A stretch of DNA of 47,805 nucleotides from an uncultured Bacteroidales bacterium (GCA_900547755.1 URIC01000008.1:1-47805); one strand, 5' to 3'; counted from the stretch's first letter, positions 14,774 through 23,995 are shown. The notes: generated by a model not told the origin, from the letters alone. Numbers and translations: made by a program.

Positions 14774-16450
14774 TTATAGGCTGTTCGAGAGGAGGGAGCG
14801 GGCATTGAGCAGGGCGGCCTCATCGACGGTGGTGCCGCCGAGCATGCGGGCCGTCTCGAGTACGCGCTCTTCGTCGCTTAGAGGAACGATATGCGTGTGT
14901 GTGGCATCTGCCGTGTCCTCCTTGTAGACTTTGAAATGGGTATCCCCTTTGGCTGCCACCTGCGGCAGGTGTGTGATGGCCAATACCTGTATGTTGGCGG
15001 AAATCTCCTTCATCAGCAGGGCCATGCGGGCGGCTATGTCTCCGCTCACGCCGGTGTCCACCTCGTCAAAGACAATCGTGGGCAGATTCATACGGGAAGC
15101 CACTATGGCCTTCAGGCATAGCATCAGGCGGGAAATCTCACCTCCGGAGGCTATCCGCTCCACCGGCATGAGGGGCTGGTTCTTGTTGAACGCGCACTGG
15201 AAAGCGGGCACATCCTGACCGTCAAGGCCGAGCTTGCCGGTGGTGACTATAGCCGAGAACTTAAGATTGCGCATCCCCAAGGGGCGGGCCACTTCAGTAA
15301 GGCGCTGCGCAAACGTCTCGGCCGCCGCACGGCGTGTGGCGGAGAGTTCCTCGGCCAGACGGCGCAGCTCCTTGCCCTTGGCTTTCAGCTCTTGTTCCAT
15401 TTCGGGCAGTCCGCTGTCATCCCCTTCGATAGACGCGTACTGTCTTTCCAGGGAAGCGTACAGGTCCAGCAGACCCTGCTCGTCCTTCACGTTGAAGCGT
15501 CGCTGGGCATCGTAGAGAGCGCTAAGTCGGTCTTCGGTCTTACGCAGTAATTCCGGATTGGAATCCACACGGTCCATATAGGAAGCCAGTGTCTCGGAAA
15601 TGTCTGTAAGCTCGATGAGGGCGCTGTCTATGCGGGCCGGTATAGAGGTCTCGGGGTCAGCCTCGCCGGAGTCGAAGAGCGACAGGTTCACACTCTGCAG
15701 CAGGAAACGCAACTCGTGGAGTCGCGACAGGATGCCGGTGTCGCCGCCGCTCAGAGAGGAAGAGGCGGAAGCCAGCGACTCGGATATGGCCTCGGAATCC
15801 GAAAGTATTTCCTGACGACGTTCCAATTCTTTCTGCTCGCCGGCATGGGGTTTGAGTTTGCGCAGATTTTCAAGGCGGAAGCGTATGAACTCGGCATTTT
15901 CGCGATTGCGCTCGGTCTCCTGCCTGATGGCGGCTATACGACGACGCAGGTCCACATAACTGCGGAAGACTGCGGAATAAGCGTGGCGCTGCGGCTCATT
16001 GTCGGCCAGGGCATCAAGCACACCGAGCTGAAATCCGCGGGCGCCTATGAGCAGGTTCTGATGCTGCGAATGTATGTCCACCAGCCGGGAAGCGACCTGC
16101 GCGAGGAGTCCGGCTGTGACAGGCGTATCATTAATGAACGCGCGCGAGCGGCCCGACGGGCTTATTTCGCGCCGCAATATCAGCTCTGCCTCCCAATCCA
16201 GTCCCTGCTCTTCGAAAATATCCTTAAGGCCGTATCCGTCGGCTGCAAATACGCCCTCCACCACAACCTTGCCTTCCGAGGCACCGCTCTTGCGGGAATC
16301 GACACGGCCTCCGAGCAACAGGGACAAGGCTCCGAGCAGGATGCTCTTGCCGGCACCCGTTTCGCCTGTAATTATCGTTAGGCCGGGGCCGAGCGCTATG
16401 TCAAGTGTGTCTATCAGCGCGTAGTTGCTTATGTGCAGTCTCTTGAGCAT
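14774..16450 (-). CDS. recN: DNA repair protein RecN
   Basis: RecN is an SMC-like ATPase that acts early in double-strand break repair. The 558 residues begin MLKRLHISNYALIDTLDI, have Walker A GETGAGKSIL (about residues 30-39), a central coiled-coil-rich region and Walker B PTIVFDEVDTGVSGDIAARM near residue 455, followed by ITHLPQVAAKGD. Length fits RecN (about 550). An in-frame start 87 bp upstream would overlap the preceding gene and is rejected. It follows the DUF4835 gene after 4 bp. Confidence 0.97.
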   Translation of the reverse strand: MLKRLHISNYALIDTLDIALGPGLTIITGETGAGKSILLGALSLLLGGRVDSRKSGASEGKVVVEGVFAADGYGLKDIFEEQGLDWEAELILRREISPSGRSRAFINDTPVTAGLLAQVASRLVDIHSQHQNLLIGARGFQLGVLDALADNEPQRHAYSAVFRSYVDLRRRIAAIRQETERNRENAEFIRFRLENLRKLKPHAGEQKELERRQEILSDSEAISESLASASSSLSGGDTGILSRLHELRFLLQSVNLSLFDSGEADPETSIPARIDSALIELTDISETLASYMDRVDSNPELLRKTEDRLSALYDAQRRFNVKDEQGLLDLYASLERQYASIEGDDSGLPEMEQELKAKGKELRRLAEELSATRRAAAETFAQRLTEVARPLGMRNLKFSAIVTTGKLGLDGQDVPAFQCAFNKNQPLMPVERIASGGEISRLMLCLKAIVASRMNLPTIVFDEVDTGVSGDIAARMALLMKEISANIQVLAITHLPQVAAKGDTHFKVYKEDTADATHTHIVPLSDEERVLETARMLGGTTVDEAALLNARSLLSNSL

Positions 16451-16454
16451 GACC

Positions 16455-17375
16455 TTATCTGGATTCCTCGGGGTTACGTATTTTCTCGAGGCGTTCCGTC
16501 TCGGTGGGGTAAATATCCTTGAGCAGGTTGTAGACATCGGTACGCTCGGACTCCGGTGCCTTGGAGTAGACGTTCACAAGTTCGTCCAACTTGGTGTCCT
16601 TGAATATAGAGAGCATGACGCTCATTGGCGCCACTTCATATATTTTCTTGATATTCTGCAGCGACTCCGTGATAGCGGCCCGTCCCTTGTCGGGGCTGGT
16701 CACCATCTCGTCCAGGCCCTTGCGATGATATGTGTACATAAGCTCGCGTATGCCGGCAGTGGCGGCATCTGTGTACCCGGACAGCACGGCGCTGCGGTTC
16801 TTGGTGTCCTCAAAGGCGCGCCATCCGGTCTCGCCGCTGCTCTGTGCCTGCTGCACCACTGTGGCCACACGGTCGAAGTAGGGCTGGCCGCCTAATGGCG
16901 AGAAGGAATCGAAGTCAAGGGCGAGAAAAAGGTAGACATAGTAGTTGATGATTCCCGTAAGATTGTCTTCCCATGTGGACTCGTTGAAATTCAGCGGCTC
17001 GCCACGGCGGTGGGTAAACTCTATCTTGTTGTCCTTGAAGTTAAGCAAAGGAGTGGTATAGGTAGAGTTATAGACAGGACGGGAGAGCTGCACCTGCAGG
17101 TCGCCGGTGAATTTCTCGTCCTCATATTTGCTGATGGTGAAGAACAGGCGGCACTCTATCTTCTCGTTTACGGCCACCTGCGTGTTGGTCCACTTCCGGG
17201 TGTTGACATACTCGGTTATGGCCTCCTGCAATTCCTCGAAGGGAGCTTTGTCAGTACCTTCGATTTTGGAGGAGTTGATTTCAACGGAGCAACTGAGTTC
17301 CTGCGCACGTCCGCACAGGGGTACGAGCGCAACTGCAATCAGGGCAAATATGAAGAATCTGAGTCTGGTCATCAA
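16455..17375 (-). CDS. DUF4835 family secreted/periplasmic protein
   Basis: A 306-residue protein of the Bacteroidetes DUF4835 family, function unknown. A signal peptide is clear (MMTRLRFFIFALIAVALVPL, cleavage probably after GRAQ near residue 24). The mature part includes VNTRKWTNTQVAVNEKIECR and NYYVYLFLALDFDSFSPLGG, strong family signatures. It lies in the coaBC-DUF4835-recN order that I recall from many Bacteroidales, overlapping the coaBC stop by ATGA. Likely in the periplasm or on the outer membrane; nothing in the sequence shows an enzymatic motif. Confidence 0.88.
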   Translation of the reverse strand: MMTRLRFFIFALIAVALVPLCGRAQELSCSVEINSSKIEGTDKAPFEELQEAITEYVNTRKWTNTQVAVNEKIECRLFFTISKYEDEKFTGDLQVQLSRPVYNSTYTTPLLNFKDNKIEFTHRRGEPLNFNESTWEDNLTGIINYYVYLFLALDFDSFSPLGGQPYFDRVATVVQQAQSSGETGWRAFEDTKNRSAVLSGYTDAATAGIRELMYTYHRKGLDEMVTSPDKGRAAITESLQNIKKIYEVAPMSVMLSIFKDTKLDELVNVYSKAPESERTDVYNLLKDIYPTETERLEKIRNPEESR

Positions 17376-18565
17376 AATATTGTATCAAGGATGTCTGCGG
17401 CCACCAGGTCCTTGGACTTGGCGGGGAAACAGAGCGTATTGTCCGTAGCCGTGCGAATCAAAGTCACCTTGTTCGTGTCCTTTCCGAACCCGGCCTCTTT
17501 GTCGCGCAAAGAATTGAGCACTATCCAGTCCAGGTTCTTACGGCGGGCCTTGGCGCGTGCGTTCTCCAGCTCGTGGTCCGTCTCCAGGGCGAATCCCACC
17601 AGTATCTGGCCGGAACGTTTGGACGCGCCGAGAGTCGCGGCAATGTCGGGATTGCGCACAAGCTCCACTGTGATGGATTCCTTGTTCTCGCGCTTTATTT
17701 TGGCATCGGCGCAGACGGCCGGGCGGTAGTCGGCCACCGCGGCACACATTATGGCGGCATCCGCTACGGGGAACTCCGCCTCGCAGGCATCGCACATCTC
17801 CCGTGCGGAAACGACCTGTATGCGACGCACTCCATGCGGAGCGTCCAGAGCCACCGGGCCGCTTACCAGCACCACTTCGGCGCCACGGCGGGCGGCCTCG
17901 CGGGCCAGGGCATAACCCATCTTGCCACTGGAATAGTTACCTATAAAACGCACCGGGTCCAGGTTTTCATACGTCGGGCCGGCGGTAATTAAGATTTTTT
18001 TGCCTTTAAGGCTCTCCGCTTCGGCGAAATAATTCTCGACAGCGCCGAATATCCCCTCCGGCTCTTCCATGCGGCCCTTGCCTTCAAGTCCTGAAGCCAG
18101 GTAACCCGAGGCCGGCTCCACTATCGTCACTCCGTCGGCACGCAGGGTGTCGAGGTTGCGCCGAGTGGAGGGATGGGCGTACATGTCCAGGTCCATGGCA
18201 GGGGCCACGAACACGTGTTCCTTGGCGGAGAGATAGGTGGTGACAAGCATATTGTCGGCCACGCCGGCAGCCATCTTGGCTATGGTGGAAGCTGTGGCGG
18301 GAGCTATCACCATAGCGTCGGCCCAGAGGCCGAGGTCCACATGGGAGTTCCACTGCCCGGTGTTGGCGGTAAAGAACTCGCTGATTACCGGTCTGCCACT
18401 GAGGGCCGAGAGTGTGACGGGAGTGATGAACTCCTTCCCGGACGGGGTAATGACCACCTGCACCTCGGCTCCGGCCTTGCGCAGCAGCCTCAACAGCATC
18501 ACGCTCTTATAGGCCGCTATGCCGCCGGTGATTCCTAAAACTATATTCTTGCCCTGAAGGCTCAT
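17372..18565 (-). CDS. coaBC: Bifunctional phosphopantothenoylcysteine decarboxylase/synthetase
   Basis: CoaBC joins cysteine to 4'-phosphopantothenate (CTP-dependent CoaB half) and decarboxylates the product (FMN-dependent CoaC half) in CoA synthesis. In 397 residues: CoaC domain 1-175 with GITGGIAAYKS, VAPAMDLDMYAHPSTRRNL and the loop ASGLEGKGRM; CoaB domain about 185-397 with ITAGPTYENLDPVRFIGNYS, SSGKMGYALA and KIKRENKESITVELVRNPD. In the CoaC loop the place of the E. coli ACGD cysteine is occupied by ASG, which I believe is usual in Bacteroidetes. Start and stop both overlap neighbours by ATGA. Confidence 0.96.
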   Translation of the reverse strand: MSLQGKNIVLGITGGIAAYKSVMLLRLLRKAGAEVQVVITPSGKEFITPVTLSALSGRPVISEFFTANTGQWNSHVDLGLWADAMVIAPATASTIAKMAAGVADNMLVTTYLSAKEHVFVAPAMDLDMYAHPSTRRNLDTLRADGVTIVEPASGYLASGLEGKGRMEEPEGIFGAVENYFAEAESLKGKKILITAGPTYENLDPVRFIGNYSSGKMGYALAREAARRGAEVVLVSGPVALDAPHGVRRIQVVSAREMCDACEAEFPVADAAIMCAAVADYRPAVCADAKIKRENKESITVELVRNPDIAATLGASKRSGQILVGFALETDHELENARAKARRKNLDWIVLNSLRDKEAGFGKDTNKVTLIRTATDNTLCFPAKSKDLVAADILDTIF

Positions 18566-19338
18566 TTCTTCTTTGTCTTGACGTAAATGGAGGTTATTAT
18601 GTCTTTTGTGTCTTTGCCGAAATCTCCCTGCATCATCCAGGAGTAGTAGGAAGGTTCTTTTACGAATACGTCGGCCACACGATGTCCCTTGTATTTACCG
18701 AAGTTGAATACCGGCTCTCCCTCGGCATCGCGGGATATGCGGCCTCCGAGGTCCATGTTGCCTCCCTGGATGGAAAAACGGGCCAATTTGTCTATGTCGT
18801 TGCCGAAATCCTCGGTCTCGGGATAGCGGTCCAGCTGTGCCTTGAGCACCTCGTAGGCAGCCATGGTGTCGGCCATGGCCGAATGGGCGTCTTCCAGTTC
18901 CTTGCCGCAGTAAAAGCGGTAGGCGGCGCTGAGCGTGCGCTGTTCCAGACGGTGGTAGATGGTCTGCACATCCACAAGCCTGCGTCCCTTTAGGGAAAAC
19001 TGCAGGCCCGCACGCTCGAACTCCTTCATCAGCAGAGGGATGTCGAATTTATTGGAATTGAAGCCGGCTATGTCGCAGTCTTCGAAAGAGCGGAGCAGAC
19101 CGGGCGCTATGTCGGCGAAACGTGGCTCGTCAGCCACGTCGGCGTCGGTGATATGGTGTACAGCCGTAGATGTAGCGGGAATGTGCATTTCAGGATTGAT
19201 GCGCTGCACGTACTCGGTGTGAGTGCCGTCGGGCTTCACCTTTACGCAGGAAATCTCCACTATGCGGTCGGTGTATACGTTTACCCCTGTGGTCTCCAGG
19301 TCAAAGAATATTATAGGGCGGGAAAGTTTGAGTTGCAT
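18562..19338 (-). CDS. DnaQ-like 3'-5' exonuclease (DEDDh)
   Basis: A 258-residue DEDDh exonuclease of the DNA polymerase III epsilon superfamily, which removes nucleotides from a 3' end using two metal ions. The acidic ligands are visible: FFDLETTG (about 11-18, D and E), the aspartate in CDIAGFNSNKFDIPLL and HSAMADTMAAYEVL (His and Asp). The last 60 residues (FNFGKYKGHRVADVF) form a small extra domain often fused to such exonucleases. It follows dnaN after 25 bp, suggesting a replication or proofreading link; whether it is the main proofreading subunit cannot be told. Confidence 0.9.
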   Translation of the reverse strand: MQLKLSRPIIFFDLETTGVNVYTDRIVEISCVKVKPDGTHTEYVQRINPEMHIPATSTAVHHITDADVADEPRFADIAPGLLRSFEDCDIAGFNSNKFDIPLLMKEFERAGLQFSLKGRRLVDVQTIYHRLEQRTLSAAYRFYCGKELEDAHSAMADTMAAYEVLKAQLDRYPETEDFGNDIDKLARFSIQGGNMDLGGRISRDAEGEPVFNFGKYKGHRVADVFVKEPSYYSWMMQGDFGKDTKDIITSIYVKTKKK

Positions 19339-19363
19339 CTGTCTTGCCGGTTAAAAGAGTTTA

Positions 19364-20512
19364 TCAGTCCATCACCTGCATGGGCATGAGGAGCATGAGC
19401 AGGTCTTCTCCCTCCAGGTTGGCGAGGGGCACGAAAATGCCGGGACGGGCAGGGTCGCTGAGACGTATCACCACTGTGTCCCCGACTATGTTGGAGAGGA
19501 CCTCTATAACGTAGTTTGCGTTGAACCCGATGGTCATGGCGTTGCCCTGGTATTCACACTCCACGCGCTCCTCGGCAGAGAGGGTGTAATCCAGGTCCTG
19601 AGCCGCAAGAAGCATCTCGTTGGGACGTATGTTGATGCGCACCAGCGAAGAGGCGGAGCTGGCGAAGAGGGCCACACGGCGCATGGCGTTGAGCAGGCTC
19701 ACACGGTCCACGGTCAGCTCAAAGGGATTGTTTACGGGAATGACACGGTTATAGTTGGGATAGCGTCCGTTGATGAACCGGCAGGAGAGCGTGTAGCTGC
19801 CGACAGTGAACTTGGCGCTCTTCTCGTCCATCTCTATGTCTATTTCCCCTTCCTCCTTGGCTATGAGATTACGCAGAATGGAGGCCGGTTTGGGGGGCAG
19901 GATGAAGTTGAAAGTGAGACCGGGGTTCACGCCGCTGTTGATGTATCGCACCAGCTTGTGAGTATCGGTAGCCACGAAAGTGATGCCAGGAGCAGGCTCG
20001 CCGGCCTCGTTCAGGGGACAGAAGTCCCAGCAGATACCGGTCATTATCGGACGTATGGTGTCAGTGCCGGCGGCAAAGAGAGTGGTCTCAAGGCCTCGGC
20101 GCACCACCTCGGCGGGCAAAGTGACTTTGTGAGCCTCGCTGCGGACATCGTCGGTCACCGGGAACTCATCGCCGTTAATGCCCATGAAGTTGAAATGTCC
20201 GTTCATGAAACGGATATCAATCTCCTTGGTGTCATCGTTTATGTAGAACGTCAGTGGCTGGCCGGACACCTCTTTCAGCATATCGAGTATACGCTTGGAG
20301 TTGACGGCTATGCACCCCTCCCCTTCCGGTTCATACACCTCCAGGGTGGCGGTCATCACATTCTCCTGGTCCGAACCTATGATGGAGAGGGTGTTTCCTG
20401 AGAGCCGGAACAGGAAGTTGTCCAGTATCGAGAGGGAGTTTTTGCTGTTTACTACCTTACTTACAGCGGCGAGCTGAATAGCAAGGGCCTTGCTTGAGAT
20501 ATTAAATTTCAT
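19364..20512 (-). CDS. dnaN: DNA polymerase III beta subunit (sliding clamp)
   Basis: DnaN is the ring-shaped clamp that tethers DNA polymerase III. The 382 residues start MKFNISSKALAIQLAAVSKV and include the three repeated clamp domains, for example SRFINGRYPNY-type CRFINGRYPNYNRVIP near residue 240, and end FVPLANLEGEDLLMLLMPMQ, which forms part of the partner-binding pocket. The start at 20512 is chosen over one 114 bp upstream because upstream residues are unrelated. It heads a run of six genes down to rlmB with gaps of 0-25 bp. Confidence 0.97.
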   Translation of the reverse strand: MKFNISSKALAIQLAAVSKVVNSKNSLSILDNFLFRLSGNTLSIIGSDQENVMTATLEVYEPEGEGCIAVNSKRILDMLKEVSGQPLTFYINDDTKEIDIRFMNGHFNFMGINGDEFPVTDDVRSEAHKVTLPAEVVRRGLETTLFAAGTDTIRPIMTGICWDFCPLNEAGEPAPGITFVATDTHKLVRYINSGVNPGLTFNFILPPKPASILRNLIAKEEGEIDIEMDEKSAKFTVGSYTLSCRFINGRYPNYNRVIPVNNPFELTVDRVSLLNAMRRVALFASSASSLVRINIRPNEMLLAAQDLDYTLSAEERVECEYQGNAMTIGFNANYVIEVLSNIVGDTVVIRLSDPARPGIFVPLANLEGEDLLMLLMPMQVMD

Positions 20513-20634
20513 ATATCGTATCTTTTTTATTAACAATAGAATAAGCCGAATAAGGCCGTATCGGGACTGCCCCATGCGGGCATCCGGGCCATATACCGGG
20601 CCGGGCACAGACGGCACTGCGGCCAATTAACCCA

Positions 20635-20642
20635 CAAAATTA
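20635..20642 (-). promoter_or_regulatory. Candidate -7 box of the dnaN promoter
   Basis: TAATTTTG on the minus strand (20642-20635) matches TAnnTTTG. The -33 position 20 nt away is AGGG rather than TTG, so this is weaker than the others. It would leave a leader of about 115 nt that contains GC-rich inverted and direct repeats around 20570-20605. The rest of the 402-bp dnaN / 20915 divergent gap shows nothing else beyond the plus-strand promoter at 20856-20887. Confidence 0.45.
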
Positions 20643-20855
20643 CGCAATTTTTTTGAAACCGCCCCTCTTTCCCGCCCGTATTTTCCTCCTCATCGGTTTA
20701 GACGAAGGACATACGAGGAGTAACGCAAAAAAATCCGATTGTTGGCCTGAAACCGTCCTCACATACAAATGTGCCGGAAGCAGCTCCGAGAAGGAATACC
20801 GGCATATCCTATTAATCGCATATAAATGTTAACGAATATTAACCATGCTTGGGAA

Positions 20856-20887
20856 TTTGTGAAAATTGTATAAATTGACTAACTTTG
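20856..20887 (+). promoter_or_regulatory. Promoter of the GlmU-like gene
   Basis: TTTG (20856-20859), exactly 20 nt, then TAACTTTG (20880-20887): a full consensus match. Predicted start is near 20894, about 20 nt before the ATG at 20915. This places an alternative ATG at 20885 on the promoter itself and decides the start codon. Confidence 0.8.
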
Positions 20888-20914
20888 CCCGATAAGAAAA
20901 CTCACTTACTTCCC

Positions 20915-22129
20915 ATGAAGAATGTAATTATTTACGACTCATCCGCATTACACGACAATATGTTGCCCCTTTCGTTCACACGTCCTGTGAGCGACTTCAG
21001 GGTGGGCATCTGCACAGTTTCCGAGAAATGGCAGCGCTATCTGCCGGGCGACTACAGTGTGTATACCGCGCCTTATCTGCGCGATAAATTCACGGCACGT
21101 CCCACTGCCGACAACTATTTCGTAGGTGCCAATTGCCTGCCCACCCCCGAGCTGGCCGAAGCAGTGGACGCTTTGAAGCCGGGGCAGGCGCTCGCTCTCC
21201 CCGACGGTGAATATATAGCTTTTCGCGGCACTGCCGAAATGTTCGAGGCCCTGGTGACAGAGAGCGCCAAGTTCGAGACACTGACTTTCTCCGGCGAATG
21301 TGTGGCGCTCCACTATCTATATGACATATTTCTGAACAACGGGCGCGAGATAGTGAATGACTACAAGGCGCTGACCGCCGGACGCAAAAGCCGCCCTCTG
21401 CCTGAGGGCAATATGCTGATTGGGCCGGCCACTCTGTCTGACGGCACTCCCTCTCTCTTTATAGAGGAGGGCGCCACAATCATGGGGGCTATCATAAATG
21501 TCTCCGCCGGCCCGGTGTACATAGGCAAGGATGCGTCAATCCTTGAGGGAAGCTGTGTGCGCGGCCCCTTGGCCCTGTGCCGACACGCTCAGGTGAATAT
21601 GGGCGCCAAGATTTATTCCGACACCACTCTCGGCCCTTATTGCAAAGTCGGCGGCGAACTTAACAATGTGGTGATGTTCGGATATTCCAACAAGGCCCAC
21701 GACGGATATCTGGGCAATGCGGTAATAGGAGAATGGTGCAACATAGGAGCCGGCACCAATGCCTCCAACCTTAAGAACAATTACTCCAACATACGTCTGT
21801 GGAACTATCCCAGACGCACCTTCATGCGCACCGACCTGCAATTCTGCGGGCTGATGATGGGCGACCACTCCAAAGCCGGCATCAACTGTATGTTCAACAC
21901 CGCCACTGTAATAGGCGTGGGCTGCAACATCCACGGCGCCGGTTTTCCGCGTCCATTCATTCCCTCCTTCTCCGAAGGCAGCCCCACGGGAGGTTTCAAA
22001 GATGTGGACCTTAAGAAATTTTTCGACATCGCAGCACGTGTAATGACCCGCCGCAATATCGAACTGACCGAACAGGACCGCCGCATCTTCAACGAAATAT
22101 TCGCTGTGGCAGGCACCTACAAACGCTGA
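20915..22129 (+). CDS. GlmU-family putative sugar nucleotidyltransferase with left-handed beta-helix
   Basis: A 404-residue protein beginning MKNVIIYDSSALHDNMLPLS, typical of the Bacteroidetes 'GlmU family' or putative glucose-1-phosphate thymidylyltransferase group. The N-terminal half (about 1-170) is a diverged nucleotidyltransferase-like fold; LSFTRPVSDFRVG resembles the substrate loop, but a canonical GxGTRMxPxT nucleotide loop is not visible. The C-terminal half (about 185-360) is a hexapeptide-repeat beta-helix, with GAIINVSAGPVYIGKDA and VIGEWCNIGAGTNASNLKNN (acetyltransferase-like). It may make UDP-GlcNAc or another NDP-sugar for the envelope; substrate unknown. Confidence 0.8.
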   Translation: MKNVIIYDSSALHDNMLPLSFTRPVSDFRVGICTVSEKWQRYLPGDYSVYTAPYLRDKFTARPTADNYFVGANCLPTPELAEAVDALKPGQALALPDGEYIAFRGTAEMFEALVTESAKFETLTFSGECVALHYLYDIFLNNGREIVNDYKALTAGRKSRPLPEGNMLIGPATLSDGTPSLFIEEGATIMGAIINVSAGPVYIGKDASILEGSCVRGPLALCRHAQVNMGAKIYSDTTLGPYCKVGGELNNVVMFGYSNKAHDGYLGNAVIGEWCNIGAGTNASNLKNNYSNIRLWNYPRRTFMRTDLQFCGLMMGDHSKAGINCMFNTATVIGVGCNIHGAGFPRPFIPSFSEGSPTGGFKDVDLKKFFDIAARVMTRRNIELTEQDRRIFNEIFAVAGTYKR

Positions 22130-22196
22130 TTACCGCAAACATATTTAACTAAATGCAAGGCCGTTAGCCGCAATTAACTATTTTTAACTGTTTATT

Positions 22197-22228
22197 TTTG
22201 CCTGCGGCGCACATTTTAACTAATTTTG
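22197..22228 (+). promoter_or_regulatory. Promoter of a predicted small RNA
   Basis: TTTG (22197-22200), exactly 20 nt, then TAATTTTG (22221-22228). Transcription should begin near 22235. No open frame of any length with a plausible start follows before the terminator at 22302-22338, so the promoter appears to drive a short untranslated RNA. Confidence 0.7.
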
Positions 22229-22234
22229 TCTCGG

Positions 22235-22338
22235 ATAATTATCATAGTACGCAAGCACTATGAACCTAGCATGTAAGAATTTATTTAGTTAAGCTAAAGA
22301 AGCAAGCACGTAATTGTGAAATTCCGTGCTTGTTTTTT
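22235..22338 (+). ncRNA. Predicted small RNA of about 100 nt (own promoter and terminator)
   Basis: Between a full-consensus promoter and an intrinsic terminator lies about 100 nt with three hairpins: CATAGT/ACTATG (22243-22248 with 22257-22262, eight-base loop), TTTAG/CTAAA (22284-22288 with 22294-22298) and the terminator stem. The octamer GCAAGCAC occurs twice, in hairpin 1 (22251-22258) and in the 5' arm of the terminator (22302-22309), and both copies can pair with the single 3' arm. I recognise no known family: it lacks SRP RNA, 6S and tmRNA features. The downstream cls gene has its own promoter candidate, so a free-standing sRNA is favoured over a cls leader. Confidence 0.5.
22302..22338 (+). 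terminator. Intrinsic terminator with GTGA tetraloop
   Basis: GCAAGCACG (22302-22310) pairs with CGTGCTTG (22325-22332), and inside it AATT (22312-22315) pairs with AATT (22320-22323) around a GTGA loop. Six T follow (22333-22338). A strong Rho-independent terminator on the plus strand. Confidence 0.85.
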
Positions 22339-22457
22339 ATTTTAAGGCCTATCGCCCGGGAGCATCATTCGGTAGAAAAATTTGCACAAGAAAGGCATAG
22401 GTGTGCAGCGGATTTCTGAATATCGACATTAATCCGAGCGGTTATGGCTCATAAATA

Positions 22458-22488
22458 TTGTGCTATTCAATATTTATTTGTAAATTGC
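22458..22488 (+). promoter_or_regulatory. Candidate promoter of cardiolipin synthase
   Basis: TTG (22458-22460), 20 nt, then TAAATTGC (22481-22488), a near match to TAnnTTTG. Predicted start near 22495, 36 nt before the ATG at 22531. It excludes the in-frame ATG at 22444 as a start. Confidence 0.5.
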
Positions 22489-22530
22489 CCCCGTTTATAT
22501 AACCCTGTACAGACTTGCATAGATACCTCT

Positions 22531-23973
22531 ATGTGGACAAACTACTTACAGCCCTGGGTCTACCCTGTTTTGTTCATCCTGTATGCAGCGACTATAATCA
22601 GCTGCATAGCTGTGGTATTGTCTGAAAAAAGAAACCCAATCAAGTCTTTGGCATGGGTGGTGGCGCTGATTTTCCTGCCCGTAGTGGGGCTGGTTATGTA
22701 TATGTTCTTCGGGCGCAGCCTCAAGAATATGCGCATGATTTCCCGCCACAACAAGCGCAAACTACTGAGCCGCCAATACAACAACGCCGTGTCAGTAGAC
22801 CCGGAGACACTGGCGGAAGACAGCCGGTCGCTCATTAAATTAGCCTCGTCATTGGGCGCCTCTCCCCTCTCCTACGCCACTTCGATGGACATTTTCACCA
22901 CCGGCAAGGGCAAGTTCGAAGCCCTGAAGGAAGACCTCGGAAACGCCCGCAAGAGCATCAACCTTCAGTATTATATCTTCTCTGACGACAGACTCGGCCT
23001 GGAGATAGCCGCTATCCTCATGGACAAGGCACGACAGGGAGTGAAAGTACGGGTCATATACGACCATGTAGGTTCATTCTCGGCACCAAGCCGCTTCTTT
23101 ACAAAGATGCGGGAAGCCGGTGTGGACGCCCACCCCTTCTTCCGCGTCACCTTCCCGCAATTAGCCAACCGCATAAACTGGCGCAACCACCGCAAAGTGG
23201 CAATCATAGACGAGCGCATAGGCTATGTGGGAGGCATGAACATCGCCAGCCGCTATATAGACGGGTTCAAACCGGGCAAAGTGTGGCGCGACATACATCT
23301 GCGCCTTGAAGGACCTGTCCTGGCCGGCCTGCAATATTCTTTTGCCGTGGACTGGAATTTCCTGAAGCATCACACCGATATAGAGCCAATCGATATCCTG
23401 CCGAGTCCCGGACCGGACCAGACACGCATACCCGCCCAGTTCATCACCAGCGGTCCCACCGACCAATGGCCGGCCATAGCATACCTGTACCACAGGGCCA
23501 TCCTTCAGGCCAAGAAATGCGTGTATATACAGACCCCCTATTTCCTGCCCACGGACTCTCTGCTCAAGGCATTGGAAACCGCCGCCCTGGCACGTGTGGA
23601 CGTAAGGGTAATGATGCCCGCCGTGCCGGATTCGGTGTTGCTGCGCTATGCCTCATACTCCTACATTACAGAATGTCTGCAGACCGGAATAAAGGTGTAC
23701 CTCTACACTGCCGGGATGCTGCACTCCAAGGTCTTGCTCGTGGACGACGAGTTCTGTTCAGTAGGCTCCACCAACTTTGATTTCCGCAGTTTCGAGCATA
23801 ACTTCGAGGGAAATATGCTCATCTACGACAAACGGGTCAACCATGAACTGCGCGAACAGTTCTTCGTAGATGTGCGCGAGTGCCTGAAACTCACGCTGAG
23901 CAGCTGGCTGACACGTCCGCAGACACTTCGTTTCGGCGAGTCCATAATCCGCCTGCTCTCCCCTATTCTCTGA
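22531..23973 (+). CDS. cls: Cardiolipin synthase
   Basis: Cls condenses two phosphatidylglycerols (or PG with PE) into cardiolipin at the inner membrane. The 480-residue protein starts MWTNYLQPWVYPVLFILYAA with two N-terminal membrane spans (about 8-30 and 42-62, WVVALIFLPVVGLVMYMFFG), followed by two phospholipase D HKD motifs: NHRKVAIIDERIGYVGGMN (about 222) and HSKVLLVDDEFCSVGSTNFD (about 405). Length is usual. It is monocistronic, facing the secreted-protein operon across a bidirectional terminator. Confidence 0.95.
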   Translation: MWTNYLQPWVYPVLFILYAATIISCIAVVLSEKRNPIKSLAWVVALIFLPVVGLVMYMFFGRSLKNMRMISRHNKRKLLSRQYNNAVSVDPETLAEDSRSLIKLASSLGASPLSYATSMDIFTTGKGKFEALKEDLGNARKSINLQYYIFSDDRLGLEIAAILMDKARQGVKVRVIYDHVGSFSAPSRFFTKMREAGVDAHPFFRVTFPQLANRINWRNHRKVAIIDERIGYVGGMNIASRYIDGFKPGKVWRDIHLRLEGPVLAGLQYSFAVDWNFLKHHTDIEPIDILPSPGPDQTRIPAQFITSGPTDQWPAIAYLYHRAILQAKKCVYIQTPYFLPTDSLLKALETAALARVDVRVMMPAVPDSVLLRYASYSYITECLQTGIKVYLYTAGMLHSKVLLVDDEFCSVGSTNFDFRSFEHNFEGNMLIYDKRVNHELREQFFVDVRECLKLTLSSWLTRPQTLRFGESIIRLLSPIL

Positions 23974-23995
23974 CACACATATATCCCCATACGAG

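Noticed and set aside
22235..22338. The small RNA as SRP RNA, 6S RNA, tmRNA or a tRNA
   Set aside because: It lacks the GNRA-capped SRP hairpin with its internal loop, the long 6S bubble, a tRNA-like end and an anticodon arm.
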